From: Limnohabitans sp. Rim28 | GTDB taxonomy: Bacteria; Pseudomonadota; Gammaproteobacteria; Burkholderiales; Burkholderiaceae_C | Assembly: GCF_000293865.2 (NCBI RefSeq) | Contig: NZ_ALKN02000001.1 | Span: 434,001 to 498,000 of the forward strand | DNA: 64,000 nt | Direction of reading: 5' to 3' | Shown: positions 1 through 8,377 of the stretch, piece after piece | Position numbering within the stretch: position 1 is the stretch's first letter | How the letters are laid out: each line of letters begins with the position of its first letter | Made by a program: the position numbers and the translations under genes | Notes under the pieces: model-generated | What the model was told of the DNA's origin: nothing | Database searches by the model: none | The model's input: only the letters and a program-made list of their open reading frames with translations

Positions 1-114
1 CGCCTGGTCAGCATCAGCGCACAGACGACAGCAGGTCAAGTTTGGTTGGATGCATGGCTGAATTCCAACCCATCGCCCAAGCCACCAGCGACTGGAGCCC
101 TCCATGCGTCATGA
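1..114 (+). CDS. tsaE: C-terminal end of a probable tRNA threonylcarbamoyladenosine biosynthesis protein TsaE (partial)
   Basis: An open frame enters from the left edge and stops at TGA 112-114, giving the last 37 residues of a protein. The residues (SISAQTTAGQVWLDAWL) resemble the tail of TsaE, the ATPase used in t6A37 tRNA modification. The frame overlaps the start of amiC by 11 bp, and tsaE directly before an AmiB/AmiC-type amidase gene is a widespread arrangement in Proteobacteria. The identification rests mainly on that context, because no P-loop or other domain is inside the window. Confidence 0.45.
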   Translation, partial: RLVSISAQTTAGQVWLDAWLNSNPSPKPPATGALHAS

Positions 115-1516
115 CCGGCGCCGCCTGATCAAGGCTGGTTTTTTGGTGCTCAGCCTGGGTGCGGCACAACTGGCCCGGGGGGCCAACATGTTGGCGGTAC
201 GCATCTGGCCTGCCCCCGACTACAGCCGGGTCACGCTCGAGTCTGACGCTCCGATCAAAACCACGCAAACCTTTGTGGCATCGCCCCCGCGTTTGGCCGT
301 TGACATCGAAGGCATGCAGCTGAACCCTGCCTTGCGTGAATTGGTGGGCAAAGTTCAGGCCTCAGACCCCAACATTGCCGGTATTCGGGTGGCCCAGTAC
401 AGCGCCAACGTGGTGCGCATGGTGATCGACCTGAAGCACCCCATCACACCGCAGGTTTTCAGCCTCACGCCCGTGGCGCCCTATGCCCACCGCCTGGTGT
501 TAGACCTTTACCCTGTGCAAGCGATCGATCCGCTGGAGCAATTGATCCAGCAGCGCATGGCGCCCTCCGTGCCCGCAACTGCCCTGGGACTGCCTTCTGG
601 CCCCGCTTCGGTCAACGACCCCTTGGGGGAGTTGATCGCCCGCCAAAGCCAGTCATCGTCCAGTGCAGCCCTACCCGCGCCGATGCCACCGGCGCCCAGT
701 GTCACCACACGTCGCCAAGACGTGCTGTCCAAACCCGAGACCTTCATGGACAGCCCTGGCCGAGCGCCGCCATCCGCTGCGCAAGACCGCACCGACCGGC
801 TGATCGTGATCGCGCTCGACCCGGGCCACGGCGGTGAAGACCCGGGCGCGATTGGCCCCGGCGGCACCCGAGAAAAAGACGTGGTGCTCAACATCGCCAA
901 GATGCTGCGCGACCGCATCAATGCCAGCAGCGTGAATGGCAACCCCATGCGCGCTTACCTGACCCGAGACGCGGACTTTTTCATCCCGCTGCATGTGCGG
1001 GTACAAAAAGCCAGGCGTGTGCAAGCGGACTTGTTTGTCAGCATCCATGCTGACGCTTTTTTCACACCGCAGGCGCGGGGAGCGAGCGTGTTTGCGCTCA
1101 GCCAAGGCGCAGCCAGCAGCGCGGCAGCGCGTTGGATGGCGCAAAAAGAAAACCAAGCCGATCTGATTGGCGGCATGAACCTCGGCGGTCAAGACAACCA
1201 AGTGCAGCGCGCCCTGCTGGACATGAGCACGGCCGCGCAAATCAAAGACAGTTTGCAATTGGGAAACCAGCTGCTGCGAGAAATCGGCAGCGTGGGCCGA
1301 CTGCACAAGCCGCGCGTGGAGCAGGCGGGTTTTGCCGTGCTCAAAGCCCCTGACATTCCCAGCGTTCTGGTGGAGACGGCCTTCATCAGCAATCCGGAGG
1401 AAGAGGAAAAACTGCGCAGCGAGGCTTATCAAAAGCAACTGACAGAGGCCTTGATGCGGGGCATCCAGCAGTATTTTTCACGCAACCCGCCGTTGGCGCG
1501 AAACCGGGGCCTTTGA
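104..1516 (+). CDS. amiC: N-acetylmuramoyl-L-alanine amidase (AmiC type)
   Basis: A periplasmic zinc amidase that cleaves the amide bond between N-acetylmuramic acid and the stem peptide during daughter-cell separation. The first 27 residues form an export signal with a twin-arginine-like start (RRRLIKAGF), as in AmiC proteins exported by Tat. An AMIN domain (about residues 30-135) should target the protein to the septum. A Pro/Ser/Ala-rich linker (about 140-230) leads to the Amidase_3 domain (232-455). That domain shows zinc ligands His242 (DPGHGG), Glu257 and His315 (SIHAD), and catalytic Glu424 (VETAF). The 470-residue length fits the family. The start overlaps the upstream frame by 11 bp, suggesting translational coupling. 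Confidence 0.95.
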   Translation: MRHDRRRLIKAGFLVLSLGAAQLARGANMLAVRIWPAPDYSRVTLESDAPIKTTQTFVASPPRLAVDIEGMQLNPALRELVGKVQASDPNIAGIRVAQYSANVVRMVIDLKHPITPQVFSLTPVAPYAHRLVLDLYPVQAIDPLEQLIQQRMAPSVPATALGLPSGPASVNDPLGELIARQSQSSSSAALPAPMPPAPSVTTRRQDVLSKPETFMDSPGRAPPSAAQDRTDRLIVIALDPGHGGEDPGAIGPGGTREKDVVLNIAKMLRDRINASSVNGNPMRAYLTRDADFFIPLHVRVQKARRVQADLFVSIHADAFFTPQARGASVFALSQGAASSAAARWMAQKENQADLIGGMNLGGQDNQVQRALLDMSTAAQIKDSLQLGNQLLREIGSVGRLHKPRVEQAGFAVLKAPDIPSVLVETAFISNPEEEEKLRSEAYQKQLTEALMRGIQQYFSRNPPLARNRGL

Positions 1517-1523
1517 ACCCCAA

Positions 1524-1544
1524 AGTCCGCCACTCATGCGGACT
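1524..1544. terminator. small hairpin between convergent amiC and dedA
   Basis: A perfect 7-bp inverted repeat (AGTCCGC / GCGGACT) with a 7-nt loop lies at the junction of the convergent amiC and DedA genes and includes the DedA stop codon. Such a position suits a bidirectional terminator, but neither side carries a clear U-tract, so termination is only inferred. Confidence 0.3.
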
Positions 1545-2172
1545 GACGCGCTTTCCAGGCTCCGAACACGGCCATCAGGCCAGGCACGATGATCAGCGCC
1601 CAAATGATTTTGGAGAGATGCTCTTGCACGATGGGCAGGTTGCCAAACCAATAGCCCGCCAACAACAAACCCACCACCCAAATCAGCGCCCCCACCACGT
1701 TGAAAAAGGTGAATTTGCTGCGGGTCATCTCGGCCACACCCGCCACAAAGGGCACAAAAGTGCGGACAAAAGGCATGAAGCGGGCCAAGATGATGGTGAT
1801 GCCGCCATGTTTTTCGTAAAAGGCATGGGCTTGGTCAAAACCCCTGCGGCTGAAAAATCGGGACTCTTCCCATTGAAAAACCCGAGGCCCAAAATATCGG
1901 CCAATGGTGTAATTCATCTGGTCACCCAAAATGGCCGCGGCCAACAGCAAGCCCATGACCAGGGGCAAATTCATCAGCCCCGCGCCGCACATGGCCCCCA
2001 CGATGAAAAGCAAGGAGTCACCGGGCAAAAACGGCATGACCACCACGCCAGTTTCTACAAAAATGATGATGAAAAGCAAAGCGTACACCCAAGCCCCGTG
2101 TTGGGCCACAAAGGCCTCCAGGTAACGGTCGACGTGGAGAATGAAATCAACGAGTTGCAAAAGGATGTCCAT
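1534..2172 (-). CDS. DedA family membrane protein (SNARE-associated/VTT domain)
   Basis: A 212-residue inner-membrane protein with about five hydrophobic segments. It contains the DedA signatures ETGVVVMPFLPGDSLL near residue 40-56, IGRYFGPRVF, and the conserved stretch RFMPFVRTFVPFVAG near 130-145, whose arginine and prolines are typical of this family. Relatives in E. coli (YqjA, YghB) maintain membrane proton-motive force and envelope integrity, and recent work links the fold to undecaprenyl-phosphate and lipid flipping. Which substrate this one moves cannot be told from sequence. The gene is convergent with amiC and divergent from mutL, with only 37 bp to the mutL start. Confidence 0.9.
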   Translation of the reverse strand: MDILLQLVDFILHVDRYLEAFVAQHGAWVYALLFIIIFVETGVVVMPFLPGDSLLFIVGAMCGAGLMNLPLVMGLLLAAAILGDQMNYTIGRYFGPRVFQWEESRFFSRRGFDQAHAFYEKHGGITIILARFMPFVRTFVPFVAGVAEMTRSKFTFFNVVGALIWVVGLLLAGYWFGNLPIVQEHLSKIIWALIIVPGLMAVFGAWKARQSA

Positions 2173-2209
2173 GTCAGGATTATCCCCTGCAAGGCCCTAA
2201 AATCAGCCA

Positions 2210-4195
2210 GTGACCTCCCAACAGACCCCGGCTCCCGCGCGCCGCCCCATCCGCGAACTCCCCGATGAACTGATCAGCCAAATCGCCGCTGGCGAAGTGG
2301 TTGAACGCCCCGCATCGGTGGTTCGCGAGCTGGTCGACAACGCCATGGACGCGGGCGCTCGCAGCATCACGCTGCGCTTGATGGGTGGCGGCACGCGCCT
2401 GATTTCGGTCGAAGACGACGGCGGCGGCATCGCGCCAGACGAGCTGGCCACGGCCTTGAAACGCCACGCCACCAGCAAAATCGGCAACCTCGATGAGCTC
2501 GAATCGGTGATGACCATGGGTTTCAGGGGGGAGGCTCTGGCGGCCATCAACTCGGTGTCAGAGCTGACCCTGCACTCTCGGATGGATGGCCAAGCCACCG
2601 CCTTTGCCTTGGATGGCCGCACCGGTGAGATCCGCCCCACCGCCCGGGCCGTGGGCACCACGGTGGAGGTGAAAGAGCTGTTTTTCTCAACCCCTGCCCG
2701 CCGCAAATTTTTGAAAAGCGACAGCACCGAGTTGGCGCACTGTATTGAGGCGGTCCGCCGCCACGCATTGGCCCGCCCCGACGTCGGCTTCGCCATTTGG
2801 CATGAAGGCAAACTGGTCGAGCAGTGGCGCGTGCACCCCGGCGCTTCGGGCCTGGAACAACGCTTGGCCGATGTATTGGGCGAAGACTTCGTGGCGCAAT
2901 CCATCCCCGTGGCCTACAACGCGGGTCCGCTCAAAGTGATCGGCCGTGCTGGTTTGCCAGACGCTGCCCGCTCACGACCCGACCACCAGTTTGCTTATGT
3001 GAATGGGCGTTTTGTGCGCGACAAGGTGGTCATGCACGGTGCGCGAAGCGCCTACGAAGACGTCCTTCACGGTCAGAAACAACCGGCCTACGCGCTGTTC
3101 ATGCAGATCGACCCCAGCTTGGTCGATGTGAATGTGCACCCGACCAAAATCGAAGTGCGTTTCAGAGACAGCCGTGCCGTGCACCAAGCCGTGCGGCATG
3201 CCCTTGAGAACGCGCTGGCCGCGCCGCGCGCCCACCTGCTGGCCGATGCACCCAACGACGCCGACAGCGCTTTTGACCTGAAAGCCTCTGCGCCCAAAGC
3301 CCTGCCCGAATCGGCCAGCTGGCAGCAAGGCGGCATGGCTTTCGAGCGCTCTGGCCCTTCGACTTTTTCGGCACCCAGCTACAAACCCGCCGACTTTGTG
3401 CGCCCCCGCGTGGACGGCGAGCAGGCCATGGCTGACCTGAAGGCGCTTTGGAACCCGCCTGTGCGCGGCGAAGACCTGAGCGCTCAAGAAGCCCGGCCCG
3501 CCGATTGGCCAGCACCTTTCGCGGTCGGAGACCCTTCGCTGGCAGGGGCAAGCTCCGACAAGGGTATGGAAACGCCATCCCCCCTGCCCGAAGGCGACTG
3601 GCCCCTGGGCCGCGCCATCGCCCAACTGCACGGCGTCTACATCCTGGCCGAAAACAAACAAGGCTTGGTGGTGGTGGACATGCACGCCGCGCACGAGCGC
3701 ATCGTGTACGAGCGCCTGAAAAACCAACTCAACGCGCAAGGCAGCGAAGGCCCGCGCATCGCCAGCCAACCGCTTTTGATCCCGGCCACCTTTGCCGCCA
3801 ACCCGACCGAAGTGGCCACCGCCGAAGCCTGCTTGGAGGTGCTGGCGCAACTGGGCCTCGAAATCTCTCCCCTCTCGGCCAAAACCTTGGCCGTGCGCGC
3901 CGTGCCCACCAGCCTGGCGCAAGGCGATGCGGTCGAGTTGGCCCGCAGTGTGCTGGCCGAGTTGGCCCAGCACGATGCCAGCACGGTGGTTCAACGCGCC
4001 CAAAATGAAATTTTGGCGACCATGGCTTGCCACGGTGCTGTCCGCGCCAATCGCCGTCTGACGCTGGATGAAATGAACGGCTTGTTGCGCCAAATGGAAG
4101 ACACCGAACGCTCTGACCAATGCAACCATGGCCGCCCCACCTGGCGGCAGATGAGCATGCGTGATCTCGACGCGCTGTTTCTGCGAGGTCGTTGA
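2210..4195 (+). CDS. mutL: DNA mismatch repair protein MutL (endonuclease type)
   Basis: A GHKL ATPase that couples MutS mismatch recognition to strand cleavage. The N-terminal ATPase domain has QIAAGEVVERPASVV with catalytic Glu40 and the metal-binding Asn44 in the following DNAMDAGA motif, plus GFRGEAL. After a variable linker (about 340-460), the C-terminal domain carries the metal-dependent nuclease motif DMHAAHERIVYE (from residue 490), ACHGAVRAN, and CNHGRP near 638. This marks the nicking type found in bacteria without MutH. The start is GTG at 2210. A TAAAAT hexamer at 2198-2203 lies only 6 bp upstream, so the transcript may be leaderless. Length 661 residues. Confidence 0.96.
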   Translation: MTSQQTPAPARRPIRELPDELISQIAAGEVVERPASVVRELVDNAMDAGARSITLRLMGGGTRLISVEDDGGGIAPDELATALKRHATSKIGNLDELESVMTMGFRGEALAAINSVSELTLHSRMDGQATAFALDGRTGEIRPTARAVGTTVEVKELFFSTPARRKFLKSDSTELAHCIEAVRRHALARPDVGFAIWHEGKLVEQWRVHPGASGLEQRLADVLGEDFVAQSIPVAYNAGPLKVIGRAGLPDAARSRPDHQFAYVNGRFVRDKVVMHGARSAYEDVLHGQKQPAYALFMQIDPSLVDVNVHPTKIEVRFRDSRAVHQAVRHALENALAAPRAHLLADAPNDADSAFDLKASAPKALPESASWQQGGMAFERSGPSTFSAPSYKPADFVRPRVDGEQAMADLKALWNPPVRGEDLSAQEARPADWPAPFAVGDPSLAGASSDKGMETPSPLPEGDWPLGRAIAQLHGVYILAENKQGLVVVDMHAAHERIVYERLKNQLNAQGSEGPRIASQPLLIPATFAANPTEVATAEACLEVLAQLGLEISPLSAKTLAVRAVPTSLAQGDAVELARSVLAELAQHDASTVVQRAQNEILATMACHGAVRANRRLTLDEMNGLLRQMEDTERSDQCNHGRPTWRQMSMRDLDALFLRGR

Positions 4196-5418
4196 TGCGC
4201 CCCCAACTCATTGTCCTGTTGCTGGCCCTGCTGCTCGGCCTGCAACCGGTGACCACGGACCTTTATTTACCCGCCTTGCCCGCCATCACCGAAGGTTTTG
4301 GGGCCAACATGGGCCAAGCTCAGCTCACCCTGACTGCTTTGCTGCTGGCCTTTGGCCTGTCGCAGTTGGTGTGGGGCCCCATGTCCGACCGCTTTGGTCG
4401 CCGACCCATCCTGCTGTGGGGCATGGCCGCTTACGTGCTCGCTTCGATTGCCTGCGCTTTCGCCCCCAACATGGCCTGGTTGATCGCAGGCCGCGCCCTG
4501 CAAGGCGTGGCCATGGGTGCAGGAGTCATGGCCGCGCGGGCGGTGGTTCGTGACCTTTACGCCCCGGCACAAGGCGCCACCGTCATGTCGCAAGCCTTGA
4601 CGGGTTTGGGCATCATCGCCTGCACTTGCGCGCCCATTGGCGGCATCTTGACGGATGCGCTGGGCTGGCGCGTGGCCCTTTTGACGCTGGCTGTTTTTGG
4701 AGCCATCACCTTGGGTTTGCTGCTTTGGTGCTTTGAGGAAACCTTGGCCCAGCCGAACCCCAAGGCCCTGCAACTGCGCCAACTTTTACGGGCCAATTGG
4801 GAAATTGCGCAGCACCCCACCTTCCGTGCTTGGAGTGCCTTGTCCACCGGCGCTTACATGGGTTTGTTCACATTTCTGGCCTGCTCCTCTTTTGTCTTCA
4901 CGCGCAGCATGGGTTACAGCAAAACGGCCTATGGGTTTTTCATGCTCAGCATGTCGCTGTCCTACATCGTGGGCACTTTTTGGTGCCGCTGGATGCTCCG
5001 GCGCACCAGCGTGCACCGCACCGTGGGGATTGCCGCCTTTTTGACCTTGTCCGGCGGCGTCAGCATGGCCGCTTTGGCCTACGCAGGCCAAGGCCAGGAC
5101 TGGTATGGCGCTGCCAGTGTGATGGGCCCGATTTACCTGTTCATGTTGGGACACGGCGTGCACCAGTCTTGCGGTCAAAGCGGTGCGGTCAGTCCGTTCC
5201 CCGAGCGGGCTGGGACAGCCTCGGCCTTGAACGGCTTTTTGATGATGGCGGGTGCTTTTTTCATGGGCAGCTGGCTGGGTACGCAGATGCATGAGCCCGT
5301 CTTTGCCTTGGCCCACGGCCTGCTGCTGTGGAGCGTGTTCATCGCCTTGGTGTCTTGGACTTTGGTGCAGCGCCATGGGCGCTCGATCGCCCTGCACACC
5401 CAAGCCGCAAGCGCCTGA
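4195..5418 (+). CDS. MFS drug-resistance transporter, Bcr/CflA family
   Basis: A 407-residue inner-membrane protein with about 12 hydrophobic segments. Segment 1 runs into the TTDLYLPALPAI motif that is diagnostic of Bcr/CflA pumps, and the MFS loop motif GPMSDRFGRRP follows segment 2. Family members export bicyclomycin, chloramphenicol, sulfonamides or cysteine by proton antiport; the substrate here is unknown. The ATG at 4195 overlaps the mutL stop in TGATG, so the two genes are probably translationally coupled. A TTG one codon upstream (4192) is also in frame but less likely. Confidence 0.9.
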   Translation: MRPQLIVLLLALLLGLQPVTTDLYLPALPAITEGFGANMGQAQLTLTALLLAFGLSQLVWGPMSDRFGRRPILLWGMAAYVLASIACAFAPNMAWLIAGRALQGVAMGAGVMAARAVVRDLYAPAQGATVMSQALTGLGIIACTCAPIGGILTDALGWRVALLTLAVFGAITLGLLLWCFEETLAQPNPKALQLRQLLRANWEIAQHPTFRAWSALSTGAYMGLFTFLACSSFVFTRSMGYSKTAYGFFMLSMSLSYIVGTFWCRWMLRRTSVHRTVGIAAFLTLSGGVSMAALAYAGQGQDWYGAASVMGPIYLFMLGHGVHQSCGQSGAVSPFPERAGTASALNGFLMMAGAFFMGSWLGTQMHEPVFALAHGLLLWSVFIALVSWTLVQRHGRSIALHTQAASA

Positions 5419-5454
5419 GCACCCAGCCTTCACCCAGTCCATGGTCTGCATCAC

Positions 5455-6441
5455 ATGATCTCCAGCCAGCCCACGCCCAATGGCTTGCATCGAACCGACC
5501 GGTCGGTGGATGCCATCGCGATCGTCGGCCCCACCGCCAGCGGCAAAACAGCGGCAGCCTTGGCATTGGCCGAAAGCTTGGTGCCCCAAGGCGGCGCAGA
5601 AATCATCAGCATCGATTCAGCCTTGGTTTACCGTGGCATGGACATTGGCACGGCCAAGCCCAGTCGCCAAGAGTTGGCAGCCGTGCCCCACCACCTGATC
5701 GACACCCTGGACCCGCTGCAAAGCTACAGCGCTGCCGAGTTCGCCAAAGACGCCTCTCGGCTGATTCAGGACATCCGAGCCCGCGGCAAAACGCCGCTTT
5801 TGGTGGGCGGCACGATGCTGTACCTGAAAGCCCTGCTCGAAGGCTTGAACGACATCCCCTCAGCCGACCCCGAGATCCGCGCCCAAATTCATCATGAAGC
5901 CGAACACATCGGCTGGCCGGCCCTGCACGCCAAGCTGGCCCAAGTGGACCCCCAGACCGCCGCACGCTTGGCCCCCGGTGACAGCCAGCGCATTGGCCGG
6001 GCGTTGGAAGTCTGGACCGCCACCGGCCAAACCCTCACCTCTTTTCATCAACGCGCCAAAGCCCACGCGCCCGATTGGCACATTCCGGTCATCAGCCTGG
6101 AACCGCAAGACCGCACTTGGTTGCACCAACGCATCGCACTGCGCTTTGAGCAGATGATGGCGGCAGGCTTCATGGACGAAGTCAAAGCCCTGCGCGCACG
6201 CGGCGACTTGCACCCTGACTTGCCTTCGATGCGCTGCGTGGGTTACCGACAAGCGTGGGAAGGCCTGGACGCAAACTGGCGCGAAGCCGATATCTTGGCG
6301 CGCGGCATCTTCGCCACGCGCCAACTGGCCAAGCGGCAAATCACTTGGCTGCGCAGCATGCCCGATCGCCTGCTTGTCTTGGCCGATGCACCGGATGCGC
6401 TGAATGTCGTCTTGCGCACAGCCAAACCACTGGGCTGCTAA
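5455..6441 (+). CDS. miaA: tRNA dimethylallyltransferase MiaA
   Basis: Transfers a dimethylallyl group to N6 of A37 in tRNAs that read UNN codons, the first step of ms2i6A formation. The P-loop GPTASGKT is at residues 25-32, followed by the conserved [18 protein letters not shown] segment that contacts tRNA and substrate, and [12 protein letters not shown]. The C-terminal part has SMRCVGYRQ and [12 protein letters not shown]. At 328 residues it is a little longer than E. coli MiaA because of an N-terminal extension of about 20 residues before the first beta strand. It lies 36 bp behind the MFS gene, and its 3' end overlaps convergent arfB by 4 bp. mutL and miaA being close is common in Proteobacteria. 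Confidence 0.95.
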   Translation: MISSQPTPNGLHRTDRSVDAIAIVGPTASGKTAAALALAESLVPQGGAEIISIDSALVYRGMDIGTAKPSRQELAAVPHHLIDTLDPLQSYSAAEFAKDASRLIQDIRARGKTPLLVGGTMLYLKALLEGLNDIPSADPEIRAQIHHEAEHIGWPALHAKLAQVDPQTAARLAPGDSQRIGRALEVWTATGQTLTSFHQRAKAHAPDWHIPVISLEPQDRTWLHQRIALRFEQMMAAGFMDEVKALRARGDLHPDLPSMRCVGYRQAWEGLDANWREADILARGIFATRQLAKRQITWLRSMPDRLLVLADAPDALNVVLRTAKPLGC

Positions 6442-6845
6442 TCGCCCGCCTCTTTGCGACGACCACTTTTGATCTTGGCCTGAATCGACTTGCCCTCCAG
6501 CCGCCTTTGCACCGAGCCATAAGTGGGCTTGGTGGCCTTGCGGGGTTTGGGCGGCTTGGCGTACAAATCCAGTGTTTCATAGAGCCGTGCCCAAGCATCG
6601 ACCCGATTGGCCTCTTGGGTGCGGTGGCGCTGGGCCTTCAGGATGAATTCCCCGTCCAAGGTCAAGCGGCTGTCACCCGACTGGAGCCAGCGCTGCTTGA
6701 CATCGTCGGGCAAGCCCGAATGGGCGACGTCAAAACGCAGTTGGATGGCGCTGGAGACTTTGTTGACGTTCTGCCCACCTGGCCCTTGCGCACGGATGGC
6801 AGAGAGTTCAACTTCAGCGTCGTCAATGTGCAGGGTGTGCTTCAT
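6438..6845 (-). CDS. arfB: alternative ribosome-rescue factor ArfB (YaeJ), peptidyl-tRNA hydrolase
   Basis: A 135-residue class I release-factor-like protein without a codon-recognition domain. The catalytic GGQ lies within [20 protein letters not shown] (about residues 19-38) and the C-terminal 35 residues are strongly basic, as needed to sit in the empty mRNA channel of a stalled ribosome. It hydrolyses peptidyl-tRNA on non-stop ribosomes. It is the last gene of the minus-strand run behind the nuo operon, 18 bp after the DUF1178 gene, and overlaps the 3' end of miaA by 4 bp. Confidence 0.93.
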   Translation of the reverse strand: MKHTLHIDDAEVELSAIRAQGPGGQNVNKVSSAIQLRFDVAHSGLPDDVKQRWLQSGDSRLTLDGEFILKAQRHRTQEANRVDAWARLYETLDLYAKPPKPRKATKPTYGSVQRRLEGKSIQAKIKSGRRKEAGD

Positions 6846-6863
6846 GCGCCGCAGCAGCTGCCA

Positions 6864-7403
6864 TTACTGCAGCGGCCCCTTGAGGTTGTCCGGCACGGGC
6901 AAAGCCATCACCTCGATGCCTTCATCGATCAGTGCTTCGGTCTCTTCACGCGTGGCCTGCCCGCGTATGTTGCGCTCTTCGCTTTCGCCGTAATGGATCT
7001 TTCGAGCCTCTTCGGCAAATTGCGAACCCACATCTTCGGTATTGGCCATGACGTGCCGGACCATGTTCACCATGGCTGCCTGAATTTGTTGCAAACTGGG
7101 CTGCGCAAGTTCGGTCTGAGCCTCAGGAACTGCAGGCGCTGCAACTTCAGAACGCGTTGCGGAGACGTTGGCAGAAGTTCCAGCACCGGCCGCAGGCCCA
7201 CCGCCCTGCCCTGGCGGAAAAGCCGGGGCTGTGCCATGGCCCAGATTCAGGCGCGGCGCTGACAGCATTTTGGTGATTTCGCTGTCGCTGCAAACGGGGC
7301 ACGTGACCAAACCCCGCTCACGCTGTGCATCGTAGTCGGCCTGAGAGCCAAACCAGCCTTCAAAGCTGTGGCCAAAGCGGCATTGCAAGTCGAGGACTTT
7401 CAT
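6864..7403 (-). CDS. DUF1178 family protein
   Basis: A 179-residue conserved proteobacterial protein of unknown function. The start MKVLDLQC was chosen because the family begins this way, although the frame stays open upstream. It has an N-terminal zinc-ribbon-like part with Cys in DLQCRFGHSFEGWF and TCPVCSDS, then a low-complexity Pro/Gly/Ala segment, then a conserved C-terminal helix region (AMVNMVRHVMANTEDVG, FAEEARKIHYGE). The Cys-X-His and CPVC pairs suggest a bound metal. It sits between the NUDIX gene and arfB in the same orientation. Confidence 0.85.
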   Translation of the reverse strand: MKVLDLQCRFGHSFEGWFGSQADYDAQRERGLVTCPVCSDSEITKMLSAPRLNLGHGTAPAFPPGQGGGPAAGAGTSANVSATRSEVAAPAVPEAQTELAQPSLQQIQAAMVNMVRHVMANTEDVGSQFAEEARKIHYGESEERNIRGQATREETEALIDEGIEVMALPVPDNLKGPLQ

Positions 7404-7443
7404 GGGCTTGTCTTCAGGGTGGTGAGGGCTTTGCGGCAAACCA

Positions 7444-8028
7444 TCAGGCTGGGGTTTGCCACTGCAGGGGCCACAGGCCCGATTGGACATTTTGCAACCA
7501 GAGCAGACCCGTCAAAGTCTTGGCATCGGTCAAGAGGCCTTGCTGGCAAGCAGCCATCAATTCAGCCGGGGTGGCGGTGAACACATCCAAAAACTCATCG
7601 GTGTCCAATTGACGTTCGCCCAAAGTCAGCTCTTTGGCAAACCAAATCTCGATGACCTCGGTCGAATACCCGATGACCGGGTGCAAGACCCCAGCCCGCG
7701 CCCATTGGCGGGCGGTGTAACCGGTCTCTTCCAGCAGTTCGCGTTGGGCGCACAGCCAGGGGTCCTCGCCGGGGTCGAGCTTGCCGGCCGGAAACTCGGT
7801 CATGACCTGTCCGACAGGGTAGCGAAACTGCCGCTCCATCACCAAGCGCAGGCCATCGGGTGTGTCGAGCATGGGAATGACCATCACCGCACCAGGGTGC
7901 ACCACGTATTCACGGGTGGCCAGGTTTTGGTTGGGCAGTTGAACGGTGTCGCGCAGCACATGCAAAAAATGCCCGCGCAAGAGTTCTTCGCGCTGAACCC
8001 GGTGTTCGATCAGATGGTCGTCAGACAT
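7444..8028 (-). CDS. NUDIX hydrolase, ADP-ribose pyrophosphatase type
   Basis: A 194-residue NUDIX protein. The NUDIX box reads GKLDPGEDPWLCAQRELLEE with the REXXEE-type metal-binding helix, and it is preceded by the QFRYPVGQVMTEFPAG segment typical of ADP-ribose pyrophosphatases (NudF/YffH group). It probably hydrolyses ADP-ribose or a related nucleoside diphosphate sugar to AMP and a sugar phosphate. It follows DUF2818 at 28 bp and is probably co-transcribed with the end of the nuo operon, a conserved neighbourhood in Burkholderiales. Confidence 0.88.
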   Translation of the reverse strand: MSDDHLIEHRVQREELLRGHFLHVLRDTVQLPNQNLATREYVVHPGAVMVIPMLDTPDGLRLVMERQFRYPVGQVMTEFPAGKLDPGEDPWLCAQRELLEETGYTARQWARAGVLHPVIGYSTEVIEIWFAKELTLGERQLDTDEFLDVFTATPAELMAACQQGLLTDAKTLTGLLWLQNVQSGLWPLQWQTPA

Positions 8029-8056
8029 GCCAACAAGGTTGAGGGCTGTGCTGCGC

Positions 8057-8359
8057 TCAGTGTTTGCGGTGCATCAGGTAGCGGTAAACAAAACCCGGAA
8101 AAGCCAAGGTGACGAACATGGTGCCGGTCACCGCATAAAACTCCCAGCCTTGAGGCGCGATTTGGCCAGCATGGTTTTCCAAGGCCAAGCCCACACCGCC
8201 CACCACAAAGTACAACATCACCAACTCGCCTAAACGCCAAACCAAAGGCTTTGTAAGCCGCTGTGGTCCCAACAACAAAATGCGTTGGTTGATGAAGGGC
8301 ACATTGGCCGCCACCAAAGCCAAAAGGATCAAACCGACGATTTGAGTGGAGGTGTTCAT
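8057..8359 (-). CDS. DUF2818 family membrane protein
   Basis: A 100-residue protein with three predicted membrane segments (about residues 6-24, 45-65 and 73-93) and a basic C-terminus (YRYLMHRKH). It matches the DUF2818 family by length, the opening with NVPFINQR and its position directly behind nuoN, where the family is normally found in Burkholderiales. A role linked to complex I has been guessed from this location only; nothing in the sequence shows a catalytic site. The start is 18 bp after the nuoN stop. Confidence 0.82.
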   Translation of the reverse strand: MNTSTQIVGLILLALVAANVPFINQRILLLGPQRLTKPLVWRLGELVMLYFVVGGVGLALENHAGQIAPQGWEFYAVTGTMFVTLAFPGFVYRYLMHRKH

Positions 8360-8377
8360 GCTGCTGTGTTGGGGCGC

